Source of the DNA: Roseovarius sp. EL26
GTDB lineage: Bacteria; Pseudomonadota; Alphaproteobacteria; Rhodobacterales; Rhodobacteraceae
Direction: 5' to 3'
DNA length: 64,000 nucleotides
Assembly (NCBI RefSeq): GCF_900327775.1
Contig: NZ_OUMZ01000007.1
Location: 124,115-188,114, forward strand
In this document: positions 27,104-36,629 of the stretch, one piece after another
How the letters are laid out: each line of letters opens with the position of its first letter
Position numbering within the stretch: the stretch's first letter is position 1
The notes under the pieces: generated by a model
The model's database searches: none
What the model was told of the DNA's origin: nothing
The model's input: only the letters and a program-made list of their open reading frames with translations
Program-made: the position numbers and the translations under genes

Positions 27104-27841
27104 ATGTTGCGCTCTGGTGTAATCGCTAAAAAAGTCGGCATGACCCGGCTTTTCATGGAAGACGGAAAGCAGATCCCTGTGACCGTTCTTCAACTCGACG
27201 CTCTGCAGGTTGTTGCGCAGCGTACTTCAGATGAGCACGGTTATTCCGCTGTTCAGCTGGGTGCCGGCACAGCCAAGGTTAAGCGCGTAAGCCAGGCCAT
27301 GCGTGGCCACTTCGCGACAGCCAAAGTAGAGCCTAAGCGTAAAGTCGTGGAATTCCGCGTCACGCCTGACAACCTGATTGCTGTTGGTGAAGAAATCACT
27401 GCTGATCACTATGCTGACGGTCAATTCGTTGACGTGTCCGGCACATCGATCGGTAAAGGTTTCGCCGGTGCCATGAAACGCCACAACTTTGGTGGTCTTC
27501 GTGCGACACACGGTGTTTCGATCAGCCACCGTTCACACGGTTCAACTGGTCAGTGTCAGGATCCGGGCCGCGTTTTCAAAGGTAAGAAAATGGCCGGTCA
27601 CATGGGTGCTGCCCGTGTAACAACACAGAACCTGCAAGTGGTGAAAACCGATGCAGACCGTGGTCTGATCATGGTCAAAGGCGCTGTTCCTGGTTCCAAA
27701 GGTGGTTGGGTGACTGTCAAGGATGCGGTTAAGAAACCGTTCCCTGAAAACGCACCTCTGCCAGCTGCCCTGAAATCCGCCGCTGCTCCAGCTGCTGAGG
27801 CTCCTGCCGCAGACGTTGCCGCCGATGGAGGTGAAGCATAA
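27104..27841 (+). CDS. rplC: 50S ribosomal protein L3
   Basis: 245 residues. [13 protein letters not shown] at the start and [28 protein letters not shown] identify L3. The C-terminus carries an Ala/Pro-rich extension ([18 protein letters not shown]) beyond the usual end, common in alphaproteobacteria. It ends one base into rplD. It is an early assembly protein contacting the peptidyl-transferase centre. Confidence 0.98.
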   Translation: MLRSGVIAKKVGMTRLFMEDGKQIPVTVLQLDALQVVAQRTSDEHGYSAVQLGAGTAKVKRVSQAMRGHFATAKVEPKRKVVEFRVTPDNLIAVGEEITADHYADGQFVDVSGTSIGKGFAGAMKRHNFGGLRATHGVSISHRSHGSTGQCQDPGRVFKGKKMAGHMGAARVTTQNLQVVKTDADRGLIMVKGAVPGSKGGWVTVKDAVKKPFPENAPLPAALKSAAAPAAEAPAADVAADGGEA

Positions 27842-28458
27842 TGAAACTTGATGTCATTAAACTCGACGGCGGCAAAGCCGGTTCCGTTGATCTGGGCGAA
27901 GAAATCTTTGGTCTTGAGCCACGTGCAGACATTCTGCACCGCGTGGTTCGCTGGCAGCGCAACAATGCGCAAGCCGGGACGCACAAGGTTAAAACCCGCT
28001 CCGAAGTAAGCTACTCAACCAAGAAGATCTATCGTCAGAAAGGCACCGGCGGCGCACGCCACGGCGCACGTTCTGCACCTATCTTCCGCGGTGGTGGGGT
28101 TTACAAAGGTCCAGTTGTGCGTTCGCACGGCCACGACCTGACCAAGAAGTTCCGTAAGTTGGGCCTCAAGCATGCTCTGTCCGCCAAAATGGCTGCAGGC
28201 GAGCTGGTGGTCATTGAAGACGCGGCAACCGAAGGCAAAACTGCTGCTCTGGCCAAACAGGTGAAAAACCTTGGTTGGAAGCGCGCTTTGGTCATCGATG
28301 GCGCATCTGTCAACGAAGAATTTCTGAAAGCATCGCGCAACATTGAAGGTCTGGATATCCTGCCATCAATGGGTGCAAATGTTTATGATATCCTCAAGCG
28401 TGATACACTCGTCATCACCAAAGCGGGTATCGAAGCACTGGAGGCTCGGTTGAAATGA
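27841..28458 (+). CDS. rplD: 50S ribosomal protein L4
   Basis: 205 residues with the exit-tunnel loop [20 protein letters not shown] and [17 protein letters not shown]4 also represses the S10 operon in E. coli; whether it does here is unknown. It overlaps rplC by 1 base and rplW by 4. Confidence 0.98.
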   Translation: MKLDVIKLDGGKAGSVDLGEEIFGLEPRADILHRVVRWQRNNAQAGTHKVKTRSEVSYSTKKIYRQKGTGGARHGARSAPIFRGGGVYKGPVVRSHGHDLTKKFRKLGLKHALSAKMAAGELVVIEDAATEGKTAALAKQVKNLGWKRALVIDGASVNEEFLKASRNIEGLDILPSMGANVYDILKRDTLVITKAGIEALEARLK

Positions 28459-28751
28459 GCGCGAAAGCAGAACATTACGACGTGATCCGCAAGCCGGTCG
28501 TCACAGAAAAAGCAACTATGGCCTCTGAAAATGGTGCCGTTGTTTTCGAAGTGGCCATTGCCAGCTCAAAGCCACAGATCAAAGAGGCGGTTGAATCGCT
28601 CTTTGGTGTCAAGGTCAAAGCGGTTAACACCACGATCACGAAGGGTAAAAACAAGCGCTTCCGTGGGACAATGGGTACACGTAAAGACGTGAAAAAAGCC
28701 TATGTCACACTGGAAGAAGGCAACACAATCGACGTGTCCACCGGACTCTGA
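28455..28751 (+). CDS. rplW: 50S ribosomal protein L23
   Basis: 98 residues: [14 protein letters not shown], then [29 protein letters not shown] and the Lys-rich loop [21 protein letters not shown]23 sits at the tunnel exit and docks SRP and trigger factor. A terminator follows directly, so it is the last gene of this transcription segment. Confidence 0.97.
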   Translation: MSAKAEHYDVIRKPVVTEKATMASENGAVVFEVAIASSKPQIKEAVESLFGVKVKAVNTTITKGKNKRFRGTMGTRKDVKKAYVTLEEGNTIDVSTGL

Positions 28752-28774
28752 TTGCGATCCCTTTGACAAGATTG

Positions 28775-28807
28775 AAAGCCCTCGCTCACGCGGGGGCTTT
28801 TGCTTTT
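28775..28807 (+). terminator. terminator between rplW and rplB
   Basis: Stem AAAGCCC / GGGCTTT (28775-28781 with 28794-28800) with inner CGC/GCG, followed by TGCTTTTG. It lies 24 bases after rplW, splitting the canonical S10 operon. Confidence 0.75.
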
Positions 28808-28837
28808 GGGGCGTAGCCTTTGCCCGCCCACACACTA

Positions 28838-28948
28838 GCGCGGAATCAAGGCCGTCAGGCCGCCGCGCTATCGCCAGACCGCCCGCGAGGGCTGGCGATT
28901 TAGCAACGGGTGTGGCACACACTAAAGCCCGCGGATTTGGCAGGGATA
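28838..28948. repeat. interspersed palindromic repeat, copy B
   Basis: The left arm GCGCGGAATCAAGGCCG with TCAGGCCGCCGCGC and right end CGCGGATTTGGCAGGGATA match copy A at 25838-25986. It starts exactly 3000 bases after copy A begins, which is coincidental. It is 38 bp shorter internally. It lies inside the rplW-rplB gap. Confidence 0.7.
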
Positions 28949-29084
28949 AACGGGCCTGCACAGAGGTCCTGTCGCCATCCCGCGGTCTGGCGCTCGCGCT
29001 TTGCCGCAAACGGCGTGAAACCCCAATATTTCTTGGGCAAACGCTTGACCCGGGTGCGACTCTGAACTACACGAGCCAAGTCTT

Positions 29085-29201
29085 AGGGCCTCGGATTCGT
29101 TCCGGGGCCTCATGATATTTTGAACCGGGGACCTTCGGGGCCTTATAAACTTGGCACCTACGGGGGCCTTACATATAGGCGGGACACCCAAATAGGGGCC
29201 T
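29085..29201 (+). repeat. five GGGCCT/GGGGCCT boxes upstream of rplB
   Basis: AGGGCCT at 29085 and GGGGCCT at 29104, 29137, 29163 and 29195 lie 19 to 33 bases apart on the same strand, ending 27 bases before rplB. The last box has the form TAGGGGCCTGCTG, recurring as CAGGGGCCTTCTG at 35699 before rpmC. Possible leader-RNA or protein-binding element. Confidence 0.5.
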
Positions 29202-29228
29202 GCTGTTAGCTAACGGAAGACAGAAAGC

Positions 29229-30071
29229 ATGGCACTTAAGTCGTATAAGCCGACGACGCCAGGCCAGCGTGGGCTGGTGCTGATCGACCGTTCGGAGCTG
29301 TGGAAAGGACGTCCTGTCAAATCTCTCACAGAGGGTTTGACTAAATCGGGCGGACGGAACAACACCGGGCGGATTACCTCACGTCGTCGTGGGGGTGGGG
29401 CGAAACGCCTCTATCGCGTCGTTGATTTCAAACGGAACAAAGTAGATGTAGCGGCAACCGTTGAACGGATCGAATATGACCCGAACCGGACCGCATTCAT
29501 CGCATTGGTCAAGTACTCAGATGGCGAGCAAGCCTACGTTCTGGCGCCTCAGCGTCTGGCGGTTGGCGATCAGATCATCTCTGCTGCAAAGGCCGATATC
29601 AAGCCGGGTAACTGCATGCCATTCTCAGGTATGCCAATCGGTACAATCGTTCACAACATCGAACTGAAACCAGGCAAAGGCGGTCAAATCGCACGTGCTG
29701 CTGGTACATATGCTCAGTTTGTTGGTCGTGACGGTGGGTACGCTCAGATCCGTCTGAGCTCAGGCGAACTGCGCATGGTGCGTCAGGAATGCCGTGCCAC
29801 AGTTGGTGCCGTGTCAAACCCTGACAACAGCAACCAAAACTTTGGTAAAGCGGGCCGTATGCGTCACAAGGGCATCCGCCCAAGTGTTCGTGGTGTGGTC
29901 ATGAACCCGATCGATCACCCTCACGGTGGTGGTGAAGGTCGTACTTCAGGTGGTCGTCACCCAGTGACACCTTGGGGTAAGCCAACCAAAGGTGCTCGTA
30001 CCCGCAACAAGAACAAGGCGTCGCAGAAGCTGATCATCCGCTCGCGTCACGCCAAGAAGAAGGGCCGTTAA
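29229..30071 (+). CDS. rplB: 50S ribosomal protein L2
   Basis: 280 residues: [40 protein letters not shown] and the C-terminal [20 protein letters not shown] with the conserved His needed for peptidyl transfer assembly. It is preceded by an unusual 477-base gap with a terminator and repeats, so it starts a new transcription segment. Confidence 0.98.
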   Translation: MALKSYKPTTPGQRGLVLIDRSELWKGRPVKSLTEGLTKSGGRNNTGRITSRRRGGGAKRLYRVVDFKRNKVDVAATVERIEYDPNRTAFIALVKYSDGEQAYVLAPQRLAVGDQIISAAKADIKPGNCMPFSGMPIGTIVHNIELKPGKGGQIARAAGTYAQFVGRDGGYAQIRLSSGELRMVRQECRATVGAVSNPDNSNQNFGKAGRMRHKGIRPSVRGVVMNPIDHPHGGGEGRTSGGRHPVTPWGKPTKGARTRNKNKASQKLIIRSRHAKKKGR

Positions 30072-30074
30072 GAC

Positions 30075-30353
30075 ATGGCACGTTCTGTATGGAAAGGCCC
30101 CTTTGTTGATGCCTACGTCCTGAAAAAGGCCGAAGCATCACGCGAAAGCGGGCGCAACGAAGTTATCAAAATCTGGTCGCGTCGCTCGACGATCCTGCCC
30201 CAATTCGTGGGCCTGACGTTTGGCGTTTACAACGGCAAGAAACATATCCCGGTCAACGTTTCCGAGGACATGATTGGTCAGAAATTCGGTGAATATGCGC
30301 CAACCCGTACCTATTACGGTCACGCAGCCGATAAAAAAGCGAAGCGGAAGTAA
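30075..30353 (+). CDS. rpsS: 30S ribosomal protein S19
   Basis: 92 residues with [38 protein letters not shown] and [21 protein letters not shown]19 binds the 30S head with S13. It begins 3 bases after rplB. Confidence 0.97.
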   Translation: MARSVWKGPFVDAYVLKKAEASRESGRNEVIKIWSRRSTILPQFVGLTFGVYNGKKHIPVNVSEDMIGQKFGEYAPTRTYYGHAADKKAKRK

Positions 30354-30356
30354 GTC

Positions 30357-30737
30357 ATGGGCAAGGAAAAGAACCCCCGCCGCGTGGCAGACAACGAAGC
30401 AATGGCAAAACTGCGCATGCTTCGCACTAGCCCGCAGAAACTGAACCTGGTTGCGGCCATGATCCGTGGCAAGAAGGTAGACAAGGCTCTTAACGACCTG
30501 ACCTTCAGCCAAAAGCGGATTGCGGCAGATGTACGTAAGTGCTTGCAGTCGGCCATCGCCAACGCTGAGAACAACCACAACTTGGATGTGGATGAACTGA
30601 TCGTGGCAGAAGCCTATGTTGGGAAAAACCTGGTCATGAAACGCGGTCGCCCTCGGGCCCGTGGTCGCTTTGGCGCTCTGCGCAAGCCGTTTTCAGAACT
30701 GACCATCAAGGTTCGTCAAGTTGAGGAGCAAGCCTAA
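30357..30737 (+). CDS. rplV: 50S ribosomal protein L22
   Basis: 126 residues: [20 protein letters not shown], then [20 protein letters not shown] and the beta-hairpin [12 protein letters not shown] that lines the exit tunnel near macrolide sites. It overlaps rpsC by one base. Confidence 0.97.
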   Translation: MGKEKNPRRVADNEAMAKLRMLRTSPQKLNLVAAMIRGKKVDKALNDLTFSQKRIAADVRKCLQSAIANAENNHNLDVDELIVAEAYVGKNLVMKRGRPRARGRFGALRKPFSELTIKVRQVEEQA

Positions 30738-31459
30738 TGGGTAACAAAGTCAATCCGATTGGCATGCGCCTTCAGGTCAACCGCACCTGGGACAGCCGCT
30801 GGTATGCCGACACCAAAGACTACGGTGATCTTCTGCTGGAAGATCTGGCCATGCGCGATTTCATCAAGAAAGAGTGCAAACAAGCCGGTGTTAGCCGTGT
30901 CATCATCGAACGCCCGCACAAAAAGTGTCGCGTCACCGTTCACACAGCACGTCCGGGCGTGATCATCGGCAAAAAAGGCGCCGATATCGAAACCCTACGT
31001 AAAAAGCTGGCGAACATGACCGACTCTGAGCTGCACCTCAACATCGTTGAAGTGCGCAAGCCTGAGCTGGACGCTGAACTGGTGGGTGAATCCATCGCTC
31101 AGCAGCTTGAGCGTCGTGTGTCGTTTCGTCGTGCGATGAAACGTGCCGTGCAAAACGCAATGCGCATGGGCGCCCTGGGCATCCGTGTCAACGTTGCTGG
31201 TCGTCTTGGTGGAGCGGAAATCGCACGTACTGAATGGTACCGCGAAGGTCGCGTGCCTCTGCACACTCTGCGTGCGGACATCGATTACGCAAACGTCGAA
31301 GCCGAAACTGCCTATGGCATCATCGGTATCAAAGTCTGGATCTTCAAAGGCGAGATCATGGAGCACGACCCTGCTGCCCGTGACCGTAAAGCCCAAGAAC
31401 TTCAAGATGGTCCTGCCCCTCGTGGTGCCGCGCCCCGTGGCGCTGGCGGCCGTCGCTGA
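30737..31459 (+). CDS. rpsC: 30S ribosomal protein S3
   Basis: 240 residues with the KH domain ([20 protein letters not shown]) and the C-terminal [20 protein letters not shown]. The tail [14 protein letters not shown] is an Arg/Ala extension. S3 is at the mRNA entry site of the 30S subunit. Confidence 0.98.
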   Translation: MGNKVNPIGMRLQVNRTWDSRWYADTKDYGDLLLEDLAMRDFIKKECKQAGVSRVIIERPHKKCRVTVHTARPGVIIGKKGADIETLRKKLANMTDSELHLNIVEVRKPELDAELVGESIAQQLERRVSFRRAMKRAVQNAMRMGALGIRVNVAGRLGGAEIARTEWYREGRVPLHTLRADIDYANVEAETAYGIIGIKVWIFKGEIMEHDPAARDRKAQELQDGPAPRGAAPRGAGGRR

Positions 31460-31472
31460 GAAGGAATAGAAC

Positions 31473-31886
31473 ATGCTTCAACCAAAGCGTACTAAGTTCC
31501 GCAAGCAGCATAAGGGCCGTATCCACGGTCTGGCCAAAGGCGGATCTGACCTGAACTTCGGTACTTATGGCCTGAAGGCAACTCAGCCTGAGCGCGTTAC
31601 AGCGCGTCAGATCGAGGCTGCTCGTCGTGCCATGACCCGTCACATGAAACGTCAAGGCCGTGTCTGGATCCGTATTTTCCCAGACGTACCTGTCACCTCG
31701 AAGCCAACCGAAGTTCGGATGGGTAAAGGTAAAGGTTCTGTTGATTATTGGGCATGCAAGGTCAAACCTGGCCGCATCATGTTCGAAATCGACGGTGTTG
31801 GCGAAGCGATTGCCATGGAGGCCCTGCGCCTTGCTGCGATGAAACTGCCGGTGAAAACCCGCGTCGTTGTTCGCGAAGACTGGTAA
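31473..31886 (+). CDS. rplP: 50S ribosomal protein L16
   Basis: 137 residues: [36 protein letters not shown], and [20 protein letters not shown]. It is last of the rplB-rpsS-rplV-rpsC-rplP segment. Two hairpins follow, and rpmC, its usual next gene, is 3.8 kb away. Confidence 0.98.
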   Translation: MLQPKRTKFRKQHKGRIHGLAKGGSDLNFGTYGLKATQPERVTARQIEAARRAMTRHMKRQGRVWIRIFPDVPVTSKPTEVRMGKGKGSVDYWACKVKPGRIMFEIDGVGEAIAMEALRLAAMKLPVKTRVVVREDW

Positions 31887-31924
31887 ACGGATGGTGGGCA
31901 AACTGCCCACCCTTTGAGATCAAG

Positions 31925-31960
31925 AAACCCCCGTCGGGACACCGGCGGGGGTTTTTCTTT
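31925..31960 (+). terminator. terminator after rplP
   Basis: Stem AAACCCCCGtCGG / CCGgCGGGGGTTT followed by TTCTTTG. A smaller hairpin GGTGGGCA/TGCCCACC (31893-31911) precedes it. It ends the second ribosomal segment. Confidence 0.88.
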
Positions 31961-32082
31961 GTGTTTATGCCGCTGATGAGACTGGTTCATAAACGACATT
32001 TTCATAAACGACATTGCGATGTCGCAAGATTTTTCCGACAGTCAAAAGAGGAACTGACCAGATAACAGGGAAGGGGTCTCTT

Positions 32083-32910
32083 ATGGGAAAGAAGCTGACA
32101 TCTGAGCAAATCGAAGCGTTTCACCGCGATGGCTTTGTCGCCCCCATCGATGTGTTCTCGGAAGAAGACGCCTTGCGCTTGCGCAAGGAACTAGAAGCAG
32201 CCGAGGAGAAATGGCCCGAAGCCTTTGAAGGAGCGGCCCGCAACAACGCCCACCTGAACCTGACCTGTCTCGATGAGATCGTGCATAACGAAACGCTGGT
32301 CGATGCCATCGAAGATCTGATCGGCCCGGATATCCTGAACTACGGCACGGTTCTGTTTATCAAGGAACCCAAAGACCCCGGCTTTGTCAGCTGGCATCAG
32401 GATGCCCGCTATATGGGGCTCGAGCCGCACGTAGGCGTCACCGCCTGGGTCGCGCTGTCGCACAGCAACGATGAAAGTGGCTGCATGCAGATGATCCCCG
32501 GCACTCAGGGCGAGATCAAAGATCATAACGACACCTTTGGAGAGACCAATATCCTCACCCGTGGGCAAGAGGTTCAGGATGTCGATGAAAGCAAAGCGGT
32601 CTCGCTCACCCTGCGCCCGGGCCAGATGTCGATCCACAGCGCCCGGGTGATTCACGCCTCGCAACCCAACAAAAGCAATGACCGCCGCATCGGCTTTGTG
32701 ATCCAACCCTATATGCCACCGCATGTGGTCCAAACCATCACCCGCACTGGTGCACAACTGATCCGGGGCACAGATCCGCACGGAAATTTTGACCGGCTTG
32801 AACGCCCCCAACGGGATATGGACCCAAAGGATGTGGAAATGCGCGACCATATCAATCAGACTTGGGCGGATATCCTCTATGACGGGGCCAAGAAACGGCG
32901 CGATTATTAA
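32083..32910 (+). CDS. phytanoyl-CoA dioxygenase family protein
   Basis: 275 residues from the ATG at 32083, after AAGGGG; the ATG at 32014 would add 23 atypical residues. It is a non-heme Fe(II)/2-oxoglutarate oxygenase: SWHQDARYMGL gives the HxD pair, and SIHSARVIHASQPNKSNDRRIGF the distal His and 2OG Arg. FHRDGFVAPIDVF starts the domain. It hydroxylates an unknown, often lipid or small-molecule, substrate. It lies inside the split S10 operon and precedes another oxygenase-like gene. Confidence 0.88.
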   Translation: MGKKLTSEQIEAFHRDGFVAPIDVFSEEDALRLRKELEAAEEKWPEAFEGAARNNAHLNLTCLDEIVHNETLVDAIEDLIGPDILNYGTVLFIKEPKDPGFVSWHQDARYMGLEPHVGVTAWVALSHSNDESGCMQMIPGTQGEIKDHNDTFGETNILTRGQEVQDVDESKAVSLTLRPGQMSIHSARVIHASQPNKSNDRRIGFVIQPYMPPHVVQTITRTGAQLIRGTDPHGNFDRLERPQRDMDPKDVEMRDHINQTWADILYDGAKKRRDY

Positions 32911-32953
32911 GCTCCCACTCGCCACGGCATTAAACGTGGGCTAAGACAGCGCC

Positions 32954-33574
32954 ATGTCACAGATTGAATCGCTCTTCGCCACCCGCCTGTACCGCGCTGC
33001 CTTGTCTGAACAGGGCGCGCCGATTGACCCACAAGAGATGGAGGCATCGTGCTATTCCATCGCCGAGGATGACGAGGCCGGACAGGACTGGTGCGAGGCC
33101 AACGCCTATCCGGGCTATACCTCTTATGCGTCTCTGACCGATCTGCCATGGCGGTTCCCAATCTTTGCGGATTTGGTGAAATCACTAGATGCCCATGTCG
33201 CCGCCTTTGCCGAAGATCTGCAGTTTGATCTCGATGGTCGCGCGCTAAAGCTTGAAGATCTGTGGATCAACATCCTGCCCGAGGGCGGCATGCACGCCTC
33301 GCACATCCATCCGCATTCCGTGATCAGCGGCACCACCTATGTGTCAATGCCTGCGGACACCAGCGCGCTGAAGCTCGAAGATCCGCGTTCCGCCATGATG
33401 ATGGCTGCGCCCGTGCGCGTCAAAGACGCCCGCCGCGAATTGCAAAGCTTCATCTACGTCAAACCCGAGGTCGGCGATGTCCTGCTATGGGAAAGCTGGC
33501 TGCGTCACGAGGTCCCAATGAACATGTCCGAAGATGACCGCATCAGCGTGAGTTTTAATTATAGATGGGAGTGA
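32954..33574 (+). CDS. TIGR02466 family 2OG-Fe(II) oxygenase-like protein
   Basis: 206 residues. The end is typical of the family: LEDLWINILPEGGMHASHIHP, SGTTYVSMP, LEDPRSAMMMAAP, FIYVKPEVGDVLLWESWLRHEVP and ISVSFNYRW. The His-x-His region HASHIHPHS and late H of RHEVP are candidate iron ligands. No substrate is known. It is co-directional with the phytanoyl-CoA-dioxygenase-like gene, 43 bases downstream, so the two may be functionally linked. Confidence 0.85.
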   Translation: MSQIESLFATRLYRAALSEQGAPIDPQEMEASCYSIAEDDEAGQDWCEANAYPGYTSYASLTDLPWRFPIFADLVKSLDAHVAAFAEDLQFDLDGRALKLEDLWINILPEGGMHASHIHPHSVISGTTYVSMPADTSALKLEDPRSAMMMAAPVRVKDARRELQSFIYVKPEVGDVLLWESWLRHEVPMNMSEDDRISVSFNYRWE

Positions 33575-33906
33575 GATCCGGTTCGCGTAGCGACATTTGC
33601 TCCTGTGGAGCCAATGAGGATCGAACAGGCGGAGCCTAGGCCATCTTGGCAACACTCCGAAGGAGCGATTGAGGGCCGAACAGGCGGTGCATAATGATCG
33701 TTCAATGGGTTTATATTTAGCTGAAGATTCCTAATCTAACACTATCAGTGTCGATGCAAAATATTGATCCAATCGGTAGGAAAGATCCGTCATTCACTCA
33801 GACATGAGCCTATGAAAAGGCGAAGAATATCAATCCTTAAGAACATGTTGATCGGAATGAATCTTGCGGATAGCGTGGAGTAGGTGAATTCAGTAAAGGA
33901 AATATT
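33575..33906. other. non-coding stretch with an imperfect direct repeat
   Basis: The sequence TGAGGATCGAACAGGCGG (33615) and TGAGGGCCGAACAGGCGG (33670) differ at two positions and lie 55 bases apart. Nothing else recognisable. The second half is AT-rich. Confidence 0.45.
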
Positions 33907-34398
33907 GTGTCTAAGGCATTAGAAATAGCAAAGGAGCGCTTTGCAAAAGGTGAAATTACCAAAGACGAATTTGATGAGATTAAGTTTGAATTATCGAGTG
34001 ATGTTGAAACGGCAGTGCAAAGCAATGATTTGTCACCATCTGAAGTCACGAGCGTCAAAAGTGAAAAGGGCAACTCAGGATTCAATATACTAAAGTTTTG
34101 GTGGGTCGCGGTCATAGTATTATTGTATCTGGGGTATGCGTCTATCAAGAACCAATTGATTATAGAAAATTTGTCAGCTGACTCTCCGTTGTTTGGGGCT
34201 ACAACGGTAAGTGCAGTCGTCTATAATAAGGGTGCTTCAAGAGAATACAGCTACCACGTTTTAAAGAAACCTTCCGAAACAAAGCATTGCCGAGGGAGTT
34301 TTTTCATCGGAAAAAACGAGAGAAGAAGTATAAAGTTTCAATGCAATGCGCTCACAAACTTTAATGGGAAATTTACACTTATCACTTCGACTAATTAG
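33907..34398 (+). CDS. membrane protein with N-terminal SHOCT-like segment
   Basis: 163 residues from a GTG start. The first 30 residues (ALEIAKERFAKGEITKDEFD-EIKFEL) match the SHOCT pattern, one membrane helix follows (FWWVAVIVLLYLGYASI), and the remainder is a beta-rich domain with two Cys residues (KHCRGS, FQCNAL). SHOCT segments mediate oligomerisation. The gene is notably AT-rich against its neighbours and has no close partner, so it is likely acquired. Confidence 0.6.
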   Translation: MSKALEIAKERFAKGEITKDEFDEIKFELSSDVETAVQSNDLSPSEVTSVKSEKGNSGFNILKFWWVAVIVLLYLGYASIKNQLIIENLSADSPLFGATTVSAVVYNKGASREYSYHVLKKPSETKHCRGSFFIGKNERRSIKFQCNALTNFNGKFTLITSTN

Positions 34399-34639
34399 AT
34401 CTGACCAGCTAATTTTGACGTTTTAAGACTGTTAGGACTCGCATTGCAACGCTTCTCTTGGGAACGAAAAGGCGATACCCGATCGCGGGTGGGCATCGCA
34501 ACGCAATTTGGAATACACTTTATCGTGCACCCTGGATCCTAGGATTATTTTTTAATGAAACCTCGCAAAGGATCCCGCCCATTGGGCAGTCGGGCTCTGC
34601 CCGGCGCGCTTCGCGCTTGATTCCGGGCATGGACAAATT
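34399..34639. other. non-coding stretch before the methyltransferase gene end
   Basis: It contains CGGCGCGCTTCGCGCTTGATTCCGGG near 34598-34625; on the minus strand, GGAATCAAGCGCG faintly resembles the left arm of the repeats at 25838 and 28838. Nothing else is recognisable. Confidence 0.35.
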
Positions 34640-35461
34640 CTACCGCCGCGCCCGAAATCTTATCCCGCCAACCAATCCTCGCGCAAAATACCCAGCCATC
34701 TTGTCATAGAACGTCTCGATCACCCGATACCCATCGGCTCCATGGACCGCTTCATAATCGGCGCGCCCCTCGCGAAAGGCCTTCAGGCGGGTGGCCGTGA
34801 ACGTGGCCCAATCTTCAGTCATGTCAGTGCTGTCGGCAATCTCAAACCCTGCATCGCGCAGCGTCGCGTGGTAGCTCTCAATATCAATCAGTGAGTTTGG
34901 AAACAGATGGCGTTGAAAATCTTCTTGCTCTGCCGGATCCGGTGGAGCGATCAGATAAAGATCTTCCGCATAGAAATCACCGCCCGGTTTCAAGGCCTCA
35001 TAAATCTTCCCCAAATACCGCGCTCGATCGGGAATATGAAACAGCGCCAGCCAACTGACCGCATGGTCAAAACCATGCCGGGGCAGGGGCGCCTTTAGAA
35101 AATCCGCATTCAGATGGGTGACACCTTGTGCCAACCCCGTCCGGTTGGTCAGATCCTGCGCAACGCGGTTGTAGTCGTCCTGCAGTTCCACCGCCGTGAC
35201 ATGCGCCCCGGACCGATGCGCCAGATAGCGCGCGCATCCACCCCAGCCTGATCCGATTTCCAGCACCTGCTCCCCGGTTTTCATTCCCGTCTGGGTAATT
35301 GCCACGTCCAGCGCTTCGGTTCCATGATAGTGCAACTGATCAAACCGGTTGAGGGTCTCTACATCTAGGGATGTCTGATCATCGATCCCGATGGCTGCCA
35401 GATCATCCAAAAGCCTCTCGGCCCGGGGATAAAGCTGCATGGATTTGATGGCGTCTGTCAT
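34640..35461 (-). CDS. SAM-dependent methyltransferase, cyclopropane-fatty-acid-synthase-like
   Basis: 273 residues. It has the class I SAM fold: VLEIGSGWGGCARYLA (motif I), TAVELQ, then ALFHIPDRARYLGKIYEALKPGG, and YAEDL. The overall form is like small-molecule or CFA-type methyltransferases, possibly phosphoethanolamine-like. The substrate is unknown. The minus orientation opposes the ribosomal genes, and its divergent promoter region with rpmC holds five GTAC tetranucleotides. Confidence 0.8.
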   Translation of the reverse strand: MTDAIKSMQLYPRAERLLDDLAAIGIDDQTSLDVETLNRFDQLHYHGTEALDVAITQTGMKTGEQVLEIGSGWGGCARYLAHRSGAHVTAVELQDDYNRVAQDLTNRTGLAQGVTHLNADFLKAPLPRHGFDHAVSWLALFHIPDRARYLGKIYEALKPGGDFYAEDLYLIAPPDPAEQEDFQRHLFPNSLIDIESYHATLRDAGFEIADSTDMTEDWATFTATRLKAFREGRADYEAVHGADGYRVIETFYDKMAGYFARGLVGGIRFRARR

Positions 35462-35530
35462 GGCTAAAGCCTAGCACGGAAACCTTGTGTTTCGTCCAGA
35501 CTTGTTTCATCTTACATGGGCAGAAGGGCG

Positions 35531-35579
35531 GTACAGTGTATTGCGTACCAAACCCGCGTACAGCCTGTACAACATGTAC
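35531..35579. promoter_or_regulatory. cluster of five GTAC tetranucleotides in a divergent promoter
   Basis: GTAC begins at 35531, 35545, 35558, 35567 and 35576. Pairs form inverted repeats such as GGTAC-N10-GTACC and GCGTAC-N14-GTACGC. It lies between the minus-strand methyltransferase and rpmC, where one would expect both promoters. Confidence 0.45.
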
Positions 35580-35734
35580 GCAACAAACCCCTTGCCCCCT
35601 CAACGACTCTCCCTTATAGGGACACATCGCGCGGAGTCCGGGTCACCGGGATTCGTGTGTTTTGTATTTCATCCATCAGGTCCAAGGTGACCCTGTAACA
35701 GGGGCCTTCTGATGTTTTGAGGAAGGATAGGCGA

Positions 35735-35938
35735 ATGAGCGCCACTGAACTAAGAGATAAGACGCCGGATCAGCTCCGTGAGGAACTGGTTAACCTGAAG
35801 AAAGAGCAGTTCAACCTGCGCTTTCAGGCCGCAACTGGCCAACTGGAAAACCCGGCACAGATGAAAACTGCACGTCGCAAAGCTGCACGTGTTCTGACCA
35901 TCTTGAACGAAAAAGCCGCTGCTGCGGCAGCAGAATAA
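35735..35938 (+). CDS. rpmC: 50S ribosomal protein L29
   Basis: 67 residues from the ATG at 35735 with GGAAGG upstream; the ATG at 35717 would add six residues. [19 protein letters not shown], then [14 protein letters not shown] and [16 protein letters not shown] helix. L29 sits at the tunnel exit with L23. It restarts the S10 segment after the inserted genes, preceded by a GGGGCCT box at 35701. Confidence 0.95.
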   Translation: MSATELRDKTPDQLREELVNLKKEQFNLRFQAATGQLENPAQMKTARRKAARVLTILNEKAAAAAAE

Positions 35939-35951
35939 GGGAGCCTGACAG

Positions 35952-36182
35952 ATGCCCAAGCGAATTCTATCCGGCACCGTGACAAGCGACGCCAATGAAC
36001 AAACGATCACTGTTTCTGTTGAACGTCGTTTCAAACACCCTGTGATGCAGAAAACCATCCGTAAGTCCAAAAAGTACCGGGCTCACGATGAAAAGAACGC
36101 TTTCAAAGTAGGCGATGCAGTTCGTATCATCGAATGTGCGCCTAGATCGAAAACGAAACGCTGGGAGGTTCTGGAGGCGTAA
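35952..36182 (+). CDS. rpsQ: 30S ribosomal protein S17
   Basis: 76 residues: [20 protein letters not shown], then KYRAHDEKN and [14 protein letters not shown]. It is an OB-fold primary 16S-binding protein, co-directional with rpmC and followed by a 77-base gap with a weak hairpin. Confidence 0.97.
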   Translation: MPKRILSGTVTSDANEQTITVSVERRFKHPVMQKTIRKSKKYRAHDEKNAFKVGDAVRIIECAPRSKTKRWEVLEA

Positions 36183-36259
36183 GCCAAAAGACCAAACAGT
36201 ATTGAGCGAAACCCTGGGGGATCTAACGAGAACAGCCCCCACAGGTCGGGAGAAACCAT

Positions 36260-36628
36260 ATGATCCAGATGCAGACCAATCTGGATGTCGCTGACAACTC
36301 CGGCGCACGCCGAGTTCAGTGCATCAAGGTCCTGGGTGGTTCTAAACGGAAATATGCGTCGGTGGGTGATATCATCGTCGTTTCCGTGAAAGAAGCCATT
36401 CCACGTGGCCGCGTAAAGAAAGGCGACGTCCGTAAGGCCGTTGTTGTTCGGACCGCAAAAGAAATCCGTCGCGCTGACGGTACAGCAATCAGCTTTGACC
36501 GTAACGCCGCCGTTATCTTGAATACCGCAGGCGAGCCGGTTGGAACACGGATCTTCGGACCTGTTGTTCGTGAGCTGCGCGCCAAGAACTTCATGAAGAT
36601 CGTCTCACTCGCCCCGGAGGTGCTGTAA
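36260..36628 (+). CDS. rplN: 50S ribosomal protein L14
   Basis: 122 residues: [20 protein letters not shown], then [18 protein letters not shown] and [11 protein letters not shown]. It bridges the subunits and opens the spc block. It overlaps nothing but leaves one base to rplX. Confidence 0.98.
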   Translation: MIQMQTNLDVADNSGARRVQCIKVLGGSKRKYASVGDIIVVSVKEAIPRGRVKKGDVRKAVVVRTAKEIRRADGTAISFDRNAAVILNTAGEPVGTRIFGPVVRELRAKNFMKIVSLAPEVL

Positions 36629-36629
36629 G

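Noticed and set aside
28702..29115. 137-codon plus-strand frame after rplW
   Set aside because: It spans the terminator and interspersed repeat B and has no domain.
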